64,000 nt of DNA from Rheinheimera sp. SA_1 (GTDB lineage Bacteria > Pseudomonadota > Gammaproteobacteria > Enterobacterales > Alteromonadaceae): positions 186,001 to 250,000 of the forward strand of contig NZ_LXWK01000017.1 of the NCBI RefSeq assembly GCF_001669775.1, in the 5' to 3' direction. Numbering within the stretch: position 1 is the first letter of the stretch; every line of letters starts with the position of its first letter. Under the pieces are notes generated by a model, which made no database searches, was not told the origin of the DNA, and was given only the letters and a program-made list of their open reading frames with translations. Positions 52,239-61,127 of the stretch are shown here, piece after piece. Made by a program: the position numbers and the translations under genes.

Positions 52239-54818
52239 ATGCGAAATATCAATACCCCAAAGCCATACAAGCTTACGCTCGCTGCCGCGCTCATCAGCGC
52301 TGTTTTACTCAGTGGTTGTGGTGATGACAAAAAAACCGAAACAAAGGATCTAACCGGCGTCTGGCAAAAAGCCGGCTATGGCGAAGTCTGGCAAATTAGC
52401 CCAACCAACATCGTCAGTTATTATCACAACAAAATGGGTTGTGTAAAAAATACTGAGTATCCAGCCCAAAGCAGCCAAAAACTGCTGACGTTATTAAAAC
52501 TCAATGAAACTGGCGACGAGTTCAGCATGCCAGAGGATGGCGGTTACATTGGTCGCTGGAGCCGGATCAAACAGTTGTCTGAAGCGTGCCAGAAACCGCT
52601 GAATGGTGAACAAAGTGCCAGTGTTAACTTTGAATTTTTCTGGCAGGACGTGCAGCAATATTATGCATTTTTACCAGAGCGCAAACTCGACTGGCAGCAA
52701 ATTTATCAACACTATCAGCCGTTATTTGCCACGGCCACGCCATTGCAGGAACAACAGTACTACCGGGAAATCATCCGTCAATTTAACGATGCCCATGTCG
52801 ATTTAACAATCGGTGAGGATTTTTACGTCTCCGGCGTCGCGACTAAAGGTTTCCTGGTGGATATCGCGGCACAAACTGATGATCCAGAGCAAGCAGCTGA
52901 GCTGGAAACACAAATTCAACAAAGCATCGAACAGCAAATCGACAGTTTGTTACTTGAACCAGGGTTACAACAACCACTGCAGACTGAACATATCAGCTAT
53001 GGCCTGCTGCCTGGCAATATTGGTTATGTGCGGTTTAATCAGGTGAGTCTGCTGTCCGGGAGCTCAGTTGAAAACAACCTTGATTATTTGTTGGGTTTCC
53101 CGGCAGAGCTGAAATTGGCGGATACCGCCATGCAGGAAATAAAACAGAAATTGGCGGGTACCCAAGCGATGGTGCTCGACCTGCGTTTTAACTTCGGCGG
53201 TGATGATCAGTTGGCTTTTGCATTGGTCAGTCATTTTAACCAACAAAGCCGGGTGATTGGCAGTAAAAGCTTGCGTTCGGGCACTTTAGAGTCGCTGACG
53301 CTACCCGCGGCAGCCAATCCTTATCTGCAACCGTTGCTGGTCCTGACCGGCGGTATGACCGTCAGCGCGGGCGAAGTGATGGCGCTGGCGCTGCAAAGTT
53401 TGCCGCAAGCAACCTTGATCGGTGAGCCAACCCAAGGCTCCATGTCCAATGCTCTGGAACGTTCCTTACCCAATGGCGGTCGTTATCGACTCAGCAATGA
53501 ACTGTATCTGGACCCGCAAAAGCAGCTGCTGGAAGTACAAGGTATCCTGCCAGACATCAGCACGGCCGCTTATGTCAGCCTCGATCAGCCGTTGGGTAGC
53601 GTGACCGCCTTAGATGTGGCCTTGCAACAGATCAAAGCAGCGCCGCTGAATAGCCCGGACCAGGCCGGTGTGCAGCAAGCGATCAGCCAATTCCGCCAGC
53701 AGTTTAATCAAGCGGGCCTTGCTGCTGCGCTCGTTCGCAACGGCAAAGTGGTGCACAGTTTCGCCGATGGCATGGCCGATATTGAGCAGCAGCTAGCGAT
53801 GACCGCCGATACGCCAGTGCTCACGGCATCGATCAGCAAAACCATGCTTGGCACGGCAATGGGTTTGCTGAATATTAACCCGGCAGCACCACTTCCTGCC
53901 TTGCCACTGCGTATCGACTGGCCGGTCGCCCACGCCAAACCGTTGTCGTGGCGCGAATTGGCACAGCATCAGTCCGGTATTCTCGACCACTCGCAAACGC
54001 TGATTTGTGCCATTTACCTGCAAGACGACGGTAGCAGCTTGTTTAACTTGCTGGCAGAAGATCAGCAACCTTGCGCCGCACCGCAGCGCGATCACCAGTT
54101 ATTCCTGACCGACTATTTGCAACAATCAGGCGCGTTTTATCAGCCGGAAAATTTCGGCACGCCAGGTGAAACCCATTACAGCAACGTCGGCGCTGAACTG
54201 GCCAGTCTGGCGCTGGAGCAGCAGCTGGGCGAACCTTTTGCCAGCTGGTCCGCCCGGGAAATATTCGCGCCATTGCAGCTGAAAAATACCAGCTGGCCGG
54301 CGCTGGATAGCGCCAATACCGATAATAGCGATAGCAGCGCTCTGGCAACGGCCACCGAGCAAGTGCCAGCCCAGCTGTACATTCCGGCTGGCGACGAATT
54401 AATCCAGCTACCACGCTACAGTTCCTCCGATTTTTACGCCGGTTCTTTGCATAGCTCTGCGCATGATTTAGCACGCTATTTGGCCGCTATCGCCAGCAAA
54501 ACCCCGCAATATCCGCTGCCTGGCTTTAACGCGACCAAGCAACAAACCGTGCTTGGGTTGAATGTTCCCCGCGTGCCTGGTGCGGAATTTCCGGGCTTGT
54601 TCTGGCATAAGTCCGGCGATTTTGTTGGTCACACCGGGCTTTTTGTCGGTGCCAACAGCCTGATGTATTACAACACCGCCACTGAAACCGGTCTGGTGCT
54701 GCTGCTCAATAGTGATGGCCAGCATTGGTTAGCCCCGGACGCGGCAAAAACCCAAGCCTATGAAATCGCTTTGTATCAGCTGGCCGGGCAACTATACCGC
54801 CATGCGTTAGCGCTTTAA
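52239..54818 (+). CDS. Lipoprotein fusion: S41-type (tail-specific) protease + class C beta-lactamase-like serine hydrolase
   Basis: 859 residues. Strong ribosome site AAAGGAGGT; lipobox LLSGC with Cys27. Domain 1 (about 125-445) is S41/TSPc-like: NFGGDDQLA at 318-326 and nucleophile Ser376 in TVSAGEVMALAL; no PDZ domain is obvious. Domain 2 (about 480-855) is a serine hydrolase of the beta-lactamase/penicillin-binding type with S531-x-x-K534 (TASISKTM), Y647-S-N649 (HYSNVGAEL) and H798-T-G800. All three active-site motifs of the class C/DD-peptidase fold are intact. Fusion of these two families in one chain is uncommon. It is 35 bases upstream of the TonB receptor, so it may process a ligand for it; that is inference. 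The protein probably faces the periplasm or outer membrane. Confidence 0.85.
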   Translation: MRNINTPKPYKLTLAAALISAVLLSGCGDDKKTETKDLTGVWQKAGYGEVWQISPTNIVSYYHNKMGCVKNTEYPAQSSQKLLTLLKLNETGDEFSMPEDGGYIGRWSRIKQLSEACQKPLNGEQSASVNFEFFWQDVQQYYAFLPERKLDWQQIYQHYQPLFATATPLQEQQYYREIIRQFNDAHVDLTIGEDFYVSGVATKGFLVDIAAQTDDPEQAAELETQIQQSIEQQIDSLLLEPGLQQPLQTEHISYGLLPGNIGYVRFNQVSLLSGSSVENNLDYLLGFPAELKLADTAMQEIKQKLAGTQAMVLDLRFNFGGDDQLAFALVSHFNQQSRVIGSKSLRSGTLESLTLPAAANPYLQPLLVLTGGMTVSAGEVMALALQSLPQATLIGEPTQGSMSNALERSLPNGGRYRLSNELYLDPQKQLLEVQGILPDISTAAYVSLDQPLGSVTALDVALQQIKAAPLNSPDQAGVQQAISQFRQQFNQAGLAAALVRNGKVVHSFADGMADIEQQLAMTADTPVLTASISKTMLGTAMGLLNINPAAPLPALPLRIDWPVAHAKPLSWRELAQHQSGILDHSQTLICAIYLQDDGSSLFNLLAEDQQPCAAPQRDHQLFLTDYLQQSGAFYQPENFGTPGETHYSNVGAELASLALEQQLGEPFASWSAREIFAPLQLKNTSWPALDSANTDNSDSSALATATEQVPAQLYIPAGDELIQLPRYSSSDFYAGSLHSSAHDLARYLAAIASKTPQYPLPGFNATKQQTVLGLNVPRVPGAEFPGLFWHKSGDFVGHTGLFVGANSLMYYNTATETGLVLLLNSDGQHWLAPDAAKTQAYEIALYQLAGQLYRHALAL

Positions 54819-54853
54819 GCCCGCCACTCACCTTTTACTGCAGGATTTTTTGT

Positions 54854-56986
54854 ATGCAAACTATGATTTTTCACACCACCGGCGAGGCGTTGCCGAAATC
54901 TTTTCGATTGTCTTTGTTGGTGGCTGGCCTGGCGTTGACGCAGCCGCTCCAAGCCGACGACCTTCACGTACCCGTAGCAGCCAGCAGCGAAGAACCAACT
55001 ATCGAACGCCTGAGTATCCAAGGCAAAAAACTAAATTCTGACACAGAACCAACAGCCGCGACGGTGCAGCTGCTTTCGGTGGCCGGGGTGATGAACGACC
55101 CTCTCACCGCCGTATTCAGCCTACCAGGTGTTGTTTATGCGGATGGCGATTACGGTGGCCAGCCCGCGGTGCGTGGATCGTCACCAGATGACAATGCGTT
55201 TTTAATTGACGGACTACCGGCCGGCTACCTGTTCCATATTTTTGGCAATAGCATCCTCAATGAGAATCTACTACAGGATTTCCAGCTCCATCCGGCAGCC
55301 TTTGGTGCTGAGTATGGCAATGCCACTGGCGGGGTATTTGCAGCTAAGCTGCGCGACCCAAGGCAACAGGACATCGGTGGTGTGGCCGACCTGAGTTTTA
55401 TGCAATCTGGCTTGCTGCTAGAAGGCGCCATCACCGACACCCAGGCGTTTTACACTTCGTACCGGCAAAGTAATCTGCAGTATTTTTTCAAAAAAGGTGA
55501 TGAGTTGGATGACGATGTAACGTTATACCAGCCGCCGACCAGCTCCGATTATCAGGCGCGCTATTTGTGGCAACCGGACGAGCAGCATAAATTCACCCTG
55601 ACGGCCGCCGGTGCCCGTGATGAAGCGCGGGCGAACATCGCAAAGAACTCCGAACAAGGCAGAACAGACCCGGATACCATCGGCGATGCCTACATTCATG
55701 CCCGTTTTGACAGTCAGCTGGCGCAATATCAATACCAGCTGCCGGGTGTTTATCAGCTGCAACTGAGTCTGCAACAACTCGACGATCAACAACAAACCGG
55801 TTTTGGTGCCGGCCAGTTTATCCGTTATCAGGATAAAACCCGCACGGTACAGTTGCTGAACCAATGGCAATATCACCCTGATCATCAATTGCACTTTGGT
55901 CTGGAAACCCAGCAGCGCAAGCTAGATTATCGCTTTGATATCGTGCCTTATTATTGCACCGATCATCAGCCGGACTGCTTTGAACAACGTGGTGACCGTA
56001 TTCAGGATCAAGGCGATATCAGCTACCGTAGCGACAGCGCTTTTGTGACTGAGCAATGGCAATTATCGCCAGCCTGGAATTGGCAATTGGGTGTCAGGCT
56101 GGAACAGCAGGATTATCAACAACGGCTATCACCACAGGGGAAAAAACAACGGTTGATCCTACCCCGTAGTCAATTAAGTTTTGCCGCGACCGATCAGCTG
56201 GAACTGCTGCTTAAAGCTGGTCGATACAGCAGGTTTGGCGATATTGATAGCGTGCTGCCAAAAACCGGCAATCCCGAATTATTGCAACCCAAGGCCGACC
56301 ATCTGGCGTTTGGCGCCAATTATCAGCTAAACGACCACTGGTCAGTCAGCGCTGAAACTTATCTGAAAAAACTCAGTCGTTTGCCACTGGCGCTGACCGA
56401 ACAGGATGCCGATCAGGCAAAACACTATAGCAACGATACTTCAGGCCGGGCTTATGGCGTGGAATTGTTGTTACGCAAAACGCCAGAAAGTAAAACCGCT
56501 GGCAACTTTGACGGCTGGGCATCGCTCAGCTGGTCAAAAGCTGATCGCACCGATGAACGGCGCCAGATCACCACCGAGTATTATCTGGATACGCCGCTGA
56601 TTGCCAATCTGGTGCTGAACTATCAACTAAGTAACAACTGGAAATTGGGCGGTCGGCTGACGGTGCGCTCCGGTGCCAAATACAGCGCTATTGTGGGCAG
56701 TAAACCCAACCCTTATAACCCGGGTTACCGGGTGGCGGTTTACGGTGAGCACAACGCTGAAACGTTGCCACTGTATCATCGGCTGGACTTACAGGCTGAC
56801 TATGACAGCACGTTGTTTGGTTTACCGGCTACTTACAGCTACGCCATTTTGAATGTGCTGAACCGGCGCAATATTTCCGGTTATTATCTGATGGCTGGCA
56901 AAGACGATCAGGCGCAAAGCTATCAGATCCAAGCTGATGAAAATATTGGTATATTTCCATCTATTGGTATCAAAGTAAAATTTTAA
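54854..56986 (+). CDS. TonB-dependent outer membrane receptor
   Basis: 710 residues; AGGA lies 8 bases before the ATG. Signal segment about residues 16-33 (FRLSLLVAGLALTQPLQA), TonB box-like IERLSIQG, a plug domain with DPLTAVFSLPGVVYADGDYGGQPAVRG and DDNAFLIDGLPAG (about 80-190), then a 22-strand barrel ending IGIKVKF with C-terminal Phe. It pulls in large substrates using TonB energy. The ligand is unknown; the coding of a protease/hydrolase fusion directly upstream suggests a peptide or beta-lactam-like compound, as inference. A long inverted repeat follows the stop (56990-57032). Confidence 0.9.
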   Translation: MQTMIFHTTGEALPKSFRLSLLVAGLALTQPLQADDLHVPVAASSEEPTIERLSIQGKKLNSDTEPTAATVQLLSVAGVMNDPLTAVFSLPGVVYADGDYGGQPAVRGSSPDDNAFLIDGLPAGYLFHIFGNSILNENLLQDFQLHPAAFGAEYGNATGGVFAAKLRDPRQQDIGGVADLSFMQSGLLLEGAITDTQAFYTSYRQSNLQYFFKKGDELDDDVTLYQPPTSSDYQARYLWQPDEQHKFTLTAAGARDEARANIAKNSEQGRTDPDTIGDAYIHARFDSQLAQYQYQLPGVYQLQLSLQQLDDQQQTGFGAGQFIRYQDKTRTVQLLNQWQYHPDHQLHFGLETQQRKLDYRFDIVPYYCTDHQPDCFEQRGDRIQDQGDISYRSDSAFVTEQWQLSPAWNWQLGVRLEQQDYQQRLSPQGKKQRLILPRSQLSFAATDQLELLLKAGRYSRFGDIDSVLPKTGNPELLQPKADHLAFGANYQLNDHWSVSAETYLKKLSRLPLALTEQDADQAKHYSNDTSGRAYGVELLLRKTPESKTAGNFDGWASLSWSKADRTDERRQITTEYYLDTPLIANLVLNYQLSNNWKLGGRLTVRSGAKYSAIVGSKPNPYNPGYRVAVYGEHNAETLPLYHRLDLQADYDSTLFGLPATYSYAILNVLNRRNISGYYLMAGKDDQAQSYQIQADENIGIFPSIGIKVKF

Positions 56987-56989
56987 GCT

Positions 56990-57032
56990 GTTGTTGGTGT
57001 GGTCTCGAGTTGCGGGGAAAGACACCAACAAC
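56990..57032 (+). terminator. Hairpin after the TonB receptor gene
   Basis: GTTGTTGGTGT (56990-57000) pairs perfectly with ACACCAACAAC (57022-57032) around a 21-base loop, 3 bases after the receptor stop. No T-run follows on the plus strand (ATAAAAAATT), so termination would be weak. Confidence 0.45.
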
Positions 57033-57120
57033 ATAAAAAATTACACTTTTTAAACATCTACTGTCGGGGCTTAACAGGTATCATTTGCGCGACGTAGGGC
57101 ATGTAGCACTGGCAACGCAG

Positions 57121-57162
57121 ATGGGAAGATGGTCGATGGGAAGATGGTCGATGGGAAATTGG
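57121..57162. repeat. 15-bp tandem repeat before the mipA-like gene
   Basis: ATGGGAAGATGGTCG occurs twice in a row (57121-57135, 57136-57150), then a partial third copy ATGGGAAATTGG follows. It lies 50-90 bases before the mipA-like start and may be a regulator-binding array or simple slippage. Confidence 0.75.
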
Positions 57163-57212
57163 TTGACCCGAATACGTTTTATTGAAACATCGCAATTTAG
57201 CGAGTTTTTAAT

Positions 57213-58049
57213 ATGAACATCCGGCGGCAATGGGTGCTGGGTCTGTTGCTCAGCCTGAGCTGTGGTTATGTCCAGGCCGAAGGCGCTGATACGATAAAGA
57301 GCTGGTTCGAAGACTTCGAAGGCACACTGTATCTGGGCGTTGGTAAAGGTTTTCACAATACGCTGGTGCCGGGTTTGGATCAGGAGCACGACATTAACCA
57401 AGGCCTGTTGTTTGTGGTCACTGGGGATCTGCGTTGGGGTAACTTTTTTATCGAAACGCCAATCCACCGCAGTGGTGCTTATGTTTACAGCGCGACCATT
57501 GGCTATCGGTTTTATCAGCAACAGGAACATAGCTGGGATCTGATCGCCAGCAATTACAATGTCTGGATACCTGACAATAAACCCAGCACTGCAAGTCCGC
57601 AGTTAGATGGACTAACAATCCGCAATGGCGATTCAGTCCATGCATTGCGTTACCAGTATCAGTATCAACAACATGCTATCGGAGTAGAAGCCGGGGTGGA
57701 TTTAATCGACCATCGTGGCTTTATTGGCCGGGTAAGTTATAGCTATTTATTGCCTTGGCGTAATCTGGACTTATATTTGAATGCAGCTTTGACTTTCGAA
57801 GCTGCAAAAGTGGTGAATTATTATTATGGGGTGCATCCGGATGAAGTCCGGCCAGACCGGCCGTTATATCGGCCTGGGGCAGGTCTAAAAACCCATCTGG
57901 GGGTAACGGCGATTTATCCATTGGCTGAAAACTGGCAACTGGATGGCAGTGTCGGCCTGAATTTGTTCAGTAGCAGTTATTTAGACAGCCCTTTGGTTAC
58001 CCGCTCGCACGAACAAGTGGCGATTGTGATGGTGCGTTATGTCTTTTAA
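57213..58049 (+). CDS. MipA/OmpV-family outer membrane protein
   Basis: 278 residues. Signal peptide MNIRRQWVLGLLLSLSCGYVQA. Beta-barrel of the MipA/OmpV family: LYLGVGKGFHNTLVPGLD, YVYSATIGYRFYQQ, VNYYYGVHPDEVRPDRPLY (the family signature) and IVMVRYVF at the end. E. coli MipA scaffolds murein enzymes (MltA-PBP1B); OmpV members take up small compounds. The last 11 bases overlap the DUF3019 gene. The gene is downstream of a 15-bp tandem repeat and upstream of a two-component system, a linkage that suggests regulation by it. Confidence 0.88.
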   Translation: MNIRRQWVLGLLLSLSCGYVQAEGADTIKSWFEDFEGTLYLGVGKGFHNTLVPGLDQEHDINQGLLFVVTGDLRWGNFFIETPIHRSGAYVYSATIGYRFYQQQEHSWDLIASNYNVWIPDNKPSTASPQLDGLTIRNGDSVHALRYQYQYQQHAIGVEAGVDLIDHRGFIGRVSYSYLLPWRNLDLYLNAALTFEAAKVVNYYYGVHPDEVRPDRPLYRPGAGLKTHLGVTAIYPLAENWQLDGSVGLNLFSSSYLDSPLVTRSHEQVAIVMVRYVF

Positions 58050-58437
58050 CCATCAGCAACTTTTCTGGTTGCTGCTGACGGCGACGCTTGCTCTGCAGAG
58101 CTTCTTTGCGGGGGCCGCCGATGCCGTCGCCGTGGTGCTTAAAATCACCCCGGATACCTGTGTCAGTCTGCAACAAGGACGCACGTGCTACAGTAAAGTG
58201 ACCGCCCGCTGGCACAGCAATCAGCCGCTAGACTTGTGTCTTACCATCGAAGATCAGGTGCTGCAATGCTGGAAACAACAGCAACAAGGGCAACATCAAT
58301 TTGAATTTGCCGCAACCTCGACCAGTGTGGTGCGTTTGCTGCGAGACCAACAGCAACAACCCTTAGCGCAGGCGCAGATTGCGGTAAATTGGGTGCACCA
58401 GGCCTCCAGAGCCAAGCGGCACTGGCGCTTGTTTTAG
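58039..58437 (+). CDS. DUF3019-type secreted protein
   Basis: 132 residues, overlapping the mipA-like gene by 11 bases. A signal peptide (WLLLTATLALQSFFAGAADA) is followed by a domain with ITPDTCVSLQQGRTCYSKVTARW, LDLCLTIEDQVLQCW and a terminal VNWVHQASRAKRHWRLF, the pattern of DUF3019. Four cysteines (CVSL, TCYSK, LCLT, QCW) may form two disulfides. No function is known to me. The AGGAG of the next gene overlaps the stop, so it is translated together with the response regulator. Confidence 0.8.
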   Translation: MSFNHQQLFWLLLTATLALQSFFAGAADAVAVVLKITPDTCVSLQQGRTCYSKVTARWHSNQPLDLCLTIEDQVLQCWKQQQQGQHQFEFAATSTSVVRLLRDQQQQPLAQAQIAVNWVHQASRAKRHWRLF

Positions 58438-58445
58438 GAGTCCTT

Positions 58446-59162
58446 ATGGCCGGTTACGGTACAGTGTTATTGGTGGAAGATGATTTGTCGCTGGCGAGCT
58501 GGGTGACCGATTACCTGCAACAAAAAGGCTATCAGGTGATCCATCACAGCCGCGGCGACACGGTCATGCCAGCGATGATGCAGCTGCAAGTCGACGTGAT
58601 ATTGCTTGATGTGATGTTGCCGGGGATCAATGGCCTGGAGCTGTGCCGTTTGTTACGCCAGCAGTACGCCCTACCCATTCTGATGTTGACAGCACAAGGT
58701 GAAGAAATGGATGAAGTGCTGGGTTTACAACTCGGTGCCACCGATTATCTGATTAAACCAGTGCGGCCCAGAGTATTGCTGGCACGAATTGAAGCGGCGT
58801 TGCGCAACCGGTTGCCAGTCGCCGAACCCGCCGCTTTACCACCAACCAGGCTTCAATTTGCTCAGCTGGATATTTGTGCAGAGGCACAACGCGTATTGTT
58901 ATTTGGCGAAGAAGTACCACTGACCAGCGCAGAGTTCAGTTTGTTATGGTTTCTGGCCTGTCATGCCGGTCAGATCTGTAGCCGCGATCAGGTGTTTCTG
59001 GCGTTGAAAGGCCGTGAACACGATGGCCTCGACCGGCGTTTTGATGTGATGGTGTCAGTGCTGCGCAAAAAGCTGGCCGATGACGCCACCAATCCCAAGC
59101 GGATTAAAACGGTGTGGGGCAAAGGGTATTTGTTTGTCGCTGACGGCTGGCAACAGCAATGA
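58446..59162 (+). CDS. OmpR-family response regulator
   Basis: 238 residues from ATG 58446, with AGGAG 5 bases upstream; the longer frame into DUF3019 is not likely. Receiver with acidic E11/D12 (LVEDDLS), D55 (VILLDVMLPG) and Lys in YLIKPVRP; C-terminal winged helix with LTSAEFSLLWFLACHAGQICSRDQVF, RFDVMVSVLRKKL and VWGKGYLF. It pairs with the kinase 34 bases downstream. It may control the mipA-DUF3019 genes just upstream; that is inference. Confidence 0.93.
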   Translation: MAGYGTVLLVEDDLSLASWVTDYLQQKGYQVIHHSRGDTVMPAMMQLQVDVILLDVMLPGINGLELCRLLRQQYALPILMLTAQGEEMDEVLGLQLGATDYLIKPVRPRVLLARIEAALRNRLPVAEPAALPPTRLQFAQLDICAEAQRVLLFGEEVPLTSAEFSLLWFLACHAGQICSRDQVFLALKGREHDGLDRRFDVMVSVLRKKLADDATNPKRIKTVWGKGYLFVADGWQQQ

Positions 59163-59196
59163 GCCGCCAACTCACACAAAGCGGGATCAAACCCTT

Positions 59197-60504
59197 ATGC
59201 TAAAACTGTCGATAAGTCTGATGCTGTCGGCTATTTGTGCATTATTTTTGCTCGGCAGTTTACTGGACCAACTGGCTGGTCCGGCTGAACCGACAGCCAC
59301 CTCTGATCAGCGGTTAATGCCGCTTTTAGTGCAGCAATTGGCCCTGGCAGCCGACCAGCAAAGTGCAGCACAACTAGCAGATTGGGCCGCGCAACAAGCT
59401 GCTGTCTGGCAATTGCCTATCCGGCTGGAAAGCGCAGCAAATCTGGCGTTACCTTATGAATTACAACAGCAATTACATCAACCTGCTGGTTTACAACTGG
59501 CCGGCGCAGATCATCAGTATGTGCTTAAAGCCTTAGACGCCCATCCCGATTGGTTGCTACGGCTGCAATCGCCTAGCCAACCAGACACTCACCCGACCGA
59601 CTTATGGCTGACGTTATCGTTGTATGTTGGAATTTGTTTGATCATGTTGTTCTGGCTGCTGCCGCTGACACGGCGCTTATGGTTACTGAATCAAACCACG
59701 GCGCAATTTGGTCAGGGCGATTTAACCGCGCGGCTGGCGCCTTCGGCCTGGTCTTATATTCCGGCACTGGAACAAAGCTTTAATCAGATGGCAGCACAAA
59801 TCACCCAGCTGCTGGCCGACAACCAGTTGCTGGCAAGCTCATTATCCCATGACCTGCGTACACCGCTGGCCTGTTTCCGCTTTGGTCTGGATGCTGCGCT
59901 GGAATGTGATGATCCACAACAAAAAGATTATTACTTGCGCCGGCTGGAACAAGATCTGGACCGGATGGAAGCCATGGTGAATGCCTTTTTAGAATACGCC
60001 AGCATGTCGCGGCAGCAACAGCAACTGACTTTTAGCCAGGTCGAACTGCGTGCCTGTTGTCGTCAAGTCGCCGAGCAGTGCCAGCCGCTGCTGGAGCGGC
60101 AACAGTTGAAATTGCAACTGAGCCTGACCGGTAGTGACATCTGGCTGGAACAAGCCAATCTGATTTATCTGCAACGGGCTTTATTAAATGTACTGCACAA
60201 CGGCTGCCGCTTTGCCAATCAAAGGCTGCAGCTACAGATTGAACTGCATCATGGCGAAGCCTGGATTTTAATCAGCGACGACGGTCCAGGTATTGCCCCG
60301 GAAGATGCCGAGCGAATTTTTCAGCCTTTTGTCCGACTGGATCAGACCAGCGATACCACGACCACTACCCAATTTGGCTTAGGGCTGGCAATAGTGCAGC
60401 GTATTGTCAGCTGGCATCGAGGAAGGGTCAGTGTGCAGCAGGCAGAAGCTGGCGGCGCTTGTTTTGTACTGAAGCTGCCGTTGCATCGGGGTACTACTGA
60501 TTAA
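59197..60504 (+). CDS. Two-component sensor histidine kinase
   Basis: 435 residues from ATG 59197; a frame opening at 59080 overlaps the regulator and is unlikely. Two membrane segments (about 3-24 and 138-157) enclose a short periplasmic sensor of about 110 Gln/Ala-rich residues. HAMP-like region about 160-210, HisKA with H218 (SLSHDLRTPLACFRFG) and an ATPase with NVLHNGCRFA, DDGPGIAPED and FGLGLAIVQR. It is the partner of the OmpR-type regulator at 58446. The small sensor and the linkage to MipA/DUF3019 suggest envelope-stress detection. Confidence 0.93.
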   Translation: MLKLSISLMLSAICALFLLGSLLDQLAGPAEPTATSDQRLMPLLVQQLALAADQQSAAQLADWAAQQAAVWQLPIRLESAANLALPYELQQQLHQPAGLQLAGADHQYVLKALDAHPDWLLRLQSPSQPDTHPTDLWLTLSLYVGICLIMLFWLLPLTRRLWLLNQTTAQFGQGDLTARLAPSAWSYIPALEQSFNQMAAQITQLLADNQLLASSLSHDLRTPLACFRFGLDAALECDDPQQKDYYLRRLEQDLDRMEAMVNAFLEYASMSRQQQQLTFSQVELRACCRQVAEQCQPLLERQQLKLQLSLTGSDIWLEQANLIYLQRALLNVLHNGCRFANQRLQLQIELHHGEAWILISDDGPGIAPEDAERIFQPFVRLDQTSDTTTTTQFGLGLAIVQRIVSWHRGRVSVQQAEAGGACFVLKLPLHRGTTD

Positions 60505-60546
60505 CTCGCAACAGCACGTCCTTATGCGCTGGAGTGGTGTTTTGTA

Positions 60547-61047
60547 TCACTGTAAAAACTTTTGCAGTAACGCAACCCGCTGTGGCCGCTGAAACAGCTG
60601 ATACAGCTCCAGCCATTGCTCTGCGCTCATCCACGGAATGCCTTGTCGAATTTGCAATTGCGCCTGATCAAACTGCCAGCTGATGCGCTGCTCAGCCTGT
60701 ACTACAGCAATGTCCGCCATCAAATCAAGCTGCGTGCCATCTGCAGCAACAAAACAGGCGAAACAACGACTTTGATAATACGGGTGTGGTGCCACTTCAA
60801 CCGGACGCAGCGTGCGGCTTAACTCCGATGATATCTGCGCAAAATCAGCAGCGACACAGACTAAATCCACATCCCGTGCCTGACTGAGTAAACCAAGCTC
60901 GCAGAGTAACAAACTACCGCCAACGCCAAAGCGGTAACCTTGAAGCTTAGGTAGCAGTTGTTTCAGTAAGGTAAATGCTGGCAGCTGTTCAAGCAGATCC
61001 TGACGGTCTGTTGCAAGCTGACTACCGTCTGCTGCGGATTTCTCCAT
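60547..61047 (-). CDS. Nucleotidyltransferase-like protein
   Basis: 166 residues from ATG 61047, with GGAG about 8 bases upstream; the longer frame to 61104 reads through the der terminator. GVGGSLLLCELGLLSQARDVDLVC has the GGS...D-x-D arrangement of pol-beta nucleotidyltransferases, with a likely third Asp in QLDLMADIAVV. The C-terminus ends in a helix (LYQLFQRPQRVALLQKFLQ). It looks like a small stand-alone member, perhaps the nucleotidyl-transferase half of an HEPN/MNT-like pair, but no partner is next to it. Function unknown. Confidence 0.6.
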   Translation of the reverse strand: MEKSAADGSQLATDRQDLLEQLPAFTLLKQLLPKLQGYRFGVGGSLLLCELGLLSQARDVDLVCVAADFAQISSELSRTLRPVEVAPHPYYQSRCFACFVAADGTQLDLMADIAVVQAEQRISWQFDQAQLQIRQGIPWMSAEQWLELYQLFQRPQRVALLQKFLQ

Positions 61048-61073
61048 TCGTCCTGCTCCAATCGCTTCAATAG

Positions 61074-61096
61074 AAAAGCCGCACGGATGCGGCTTT
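61074..61096 (-). terminator. Rho-independent terminator of der
   Basis: AAAGCCGCA-CGGA-TGCGGCTTT: a 9-bp stem, followed on the minus strand by TTC after four T in total; it lies 30 bases after the der stop. Confidence 0.78.
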
Positions 61097-61127
61097 GTCG
61101 TCAAAATTTGTTATGAGCGAATAGCCA

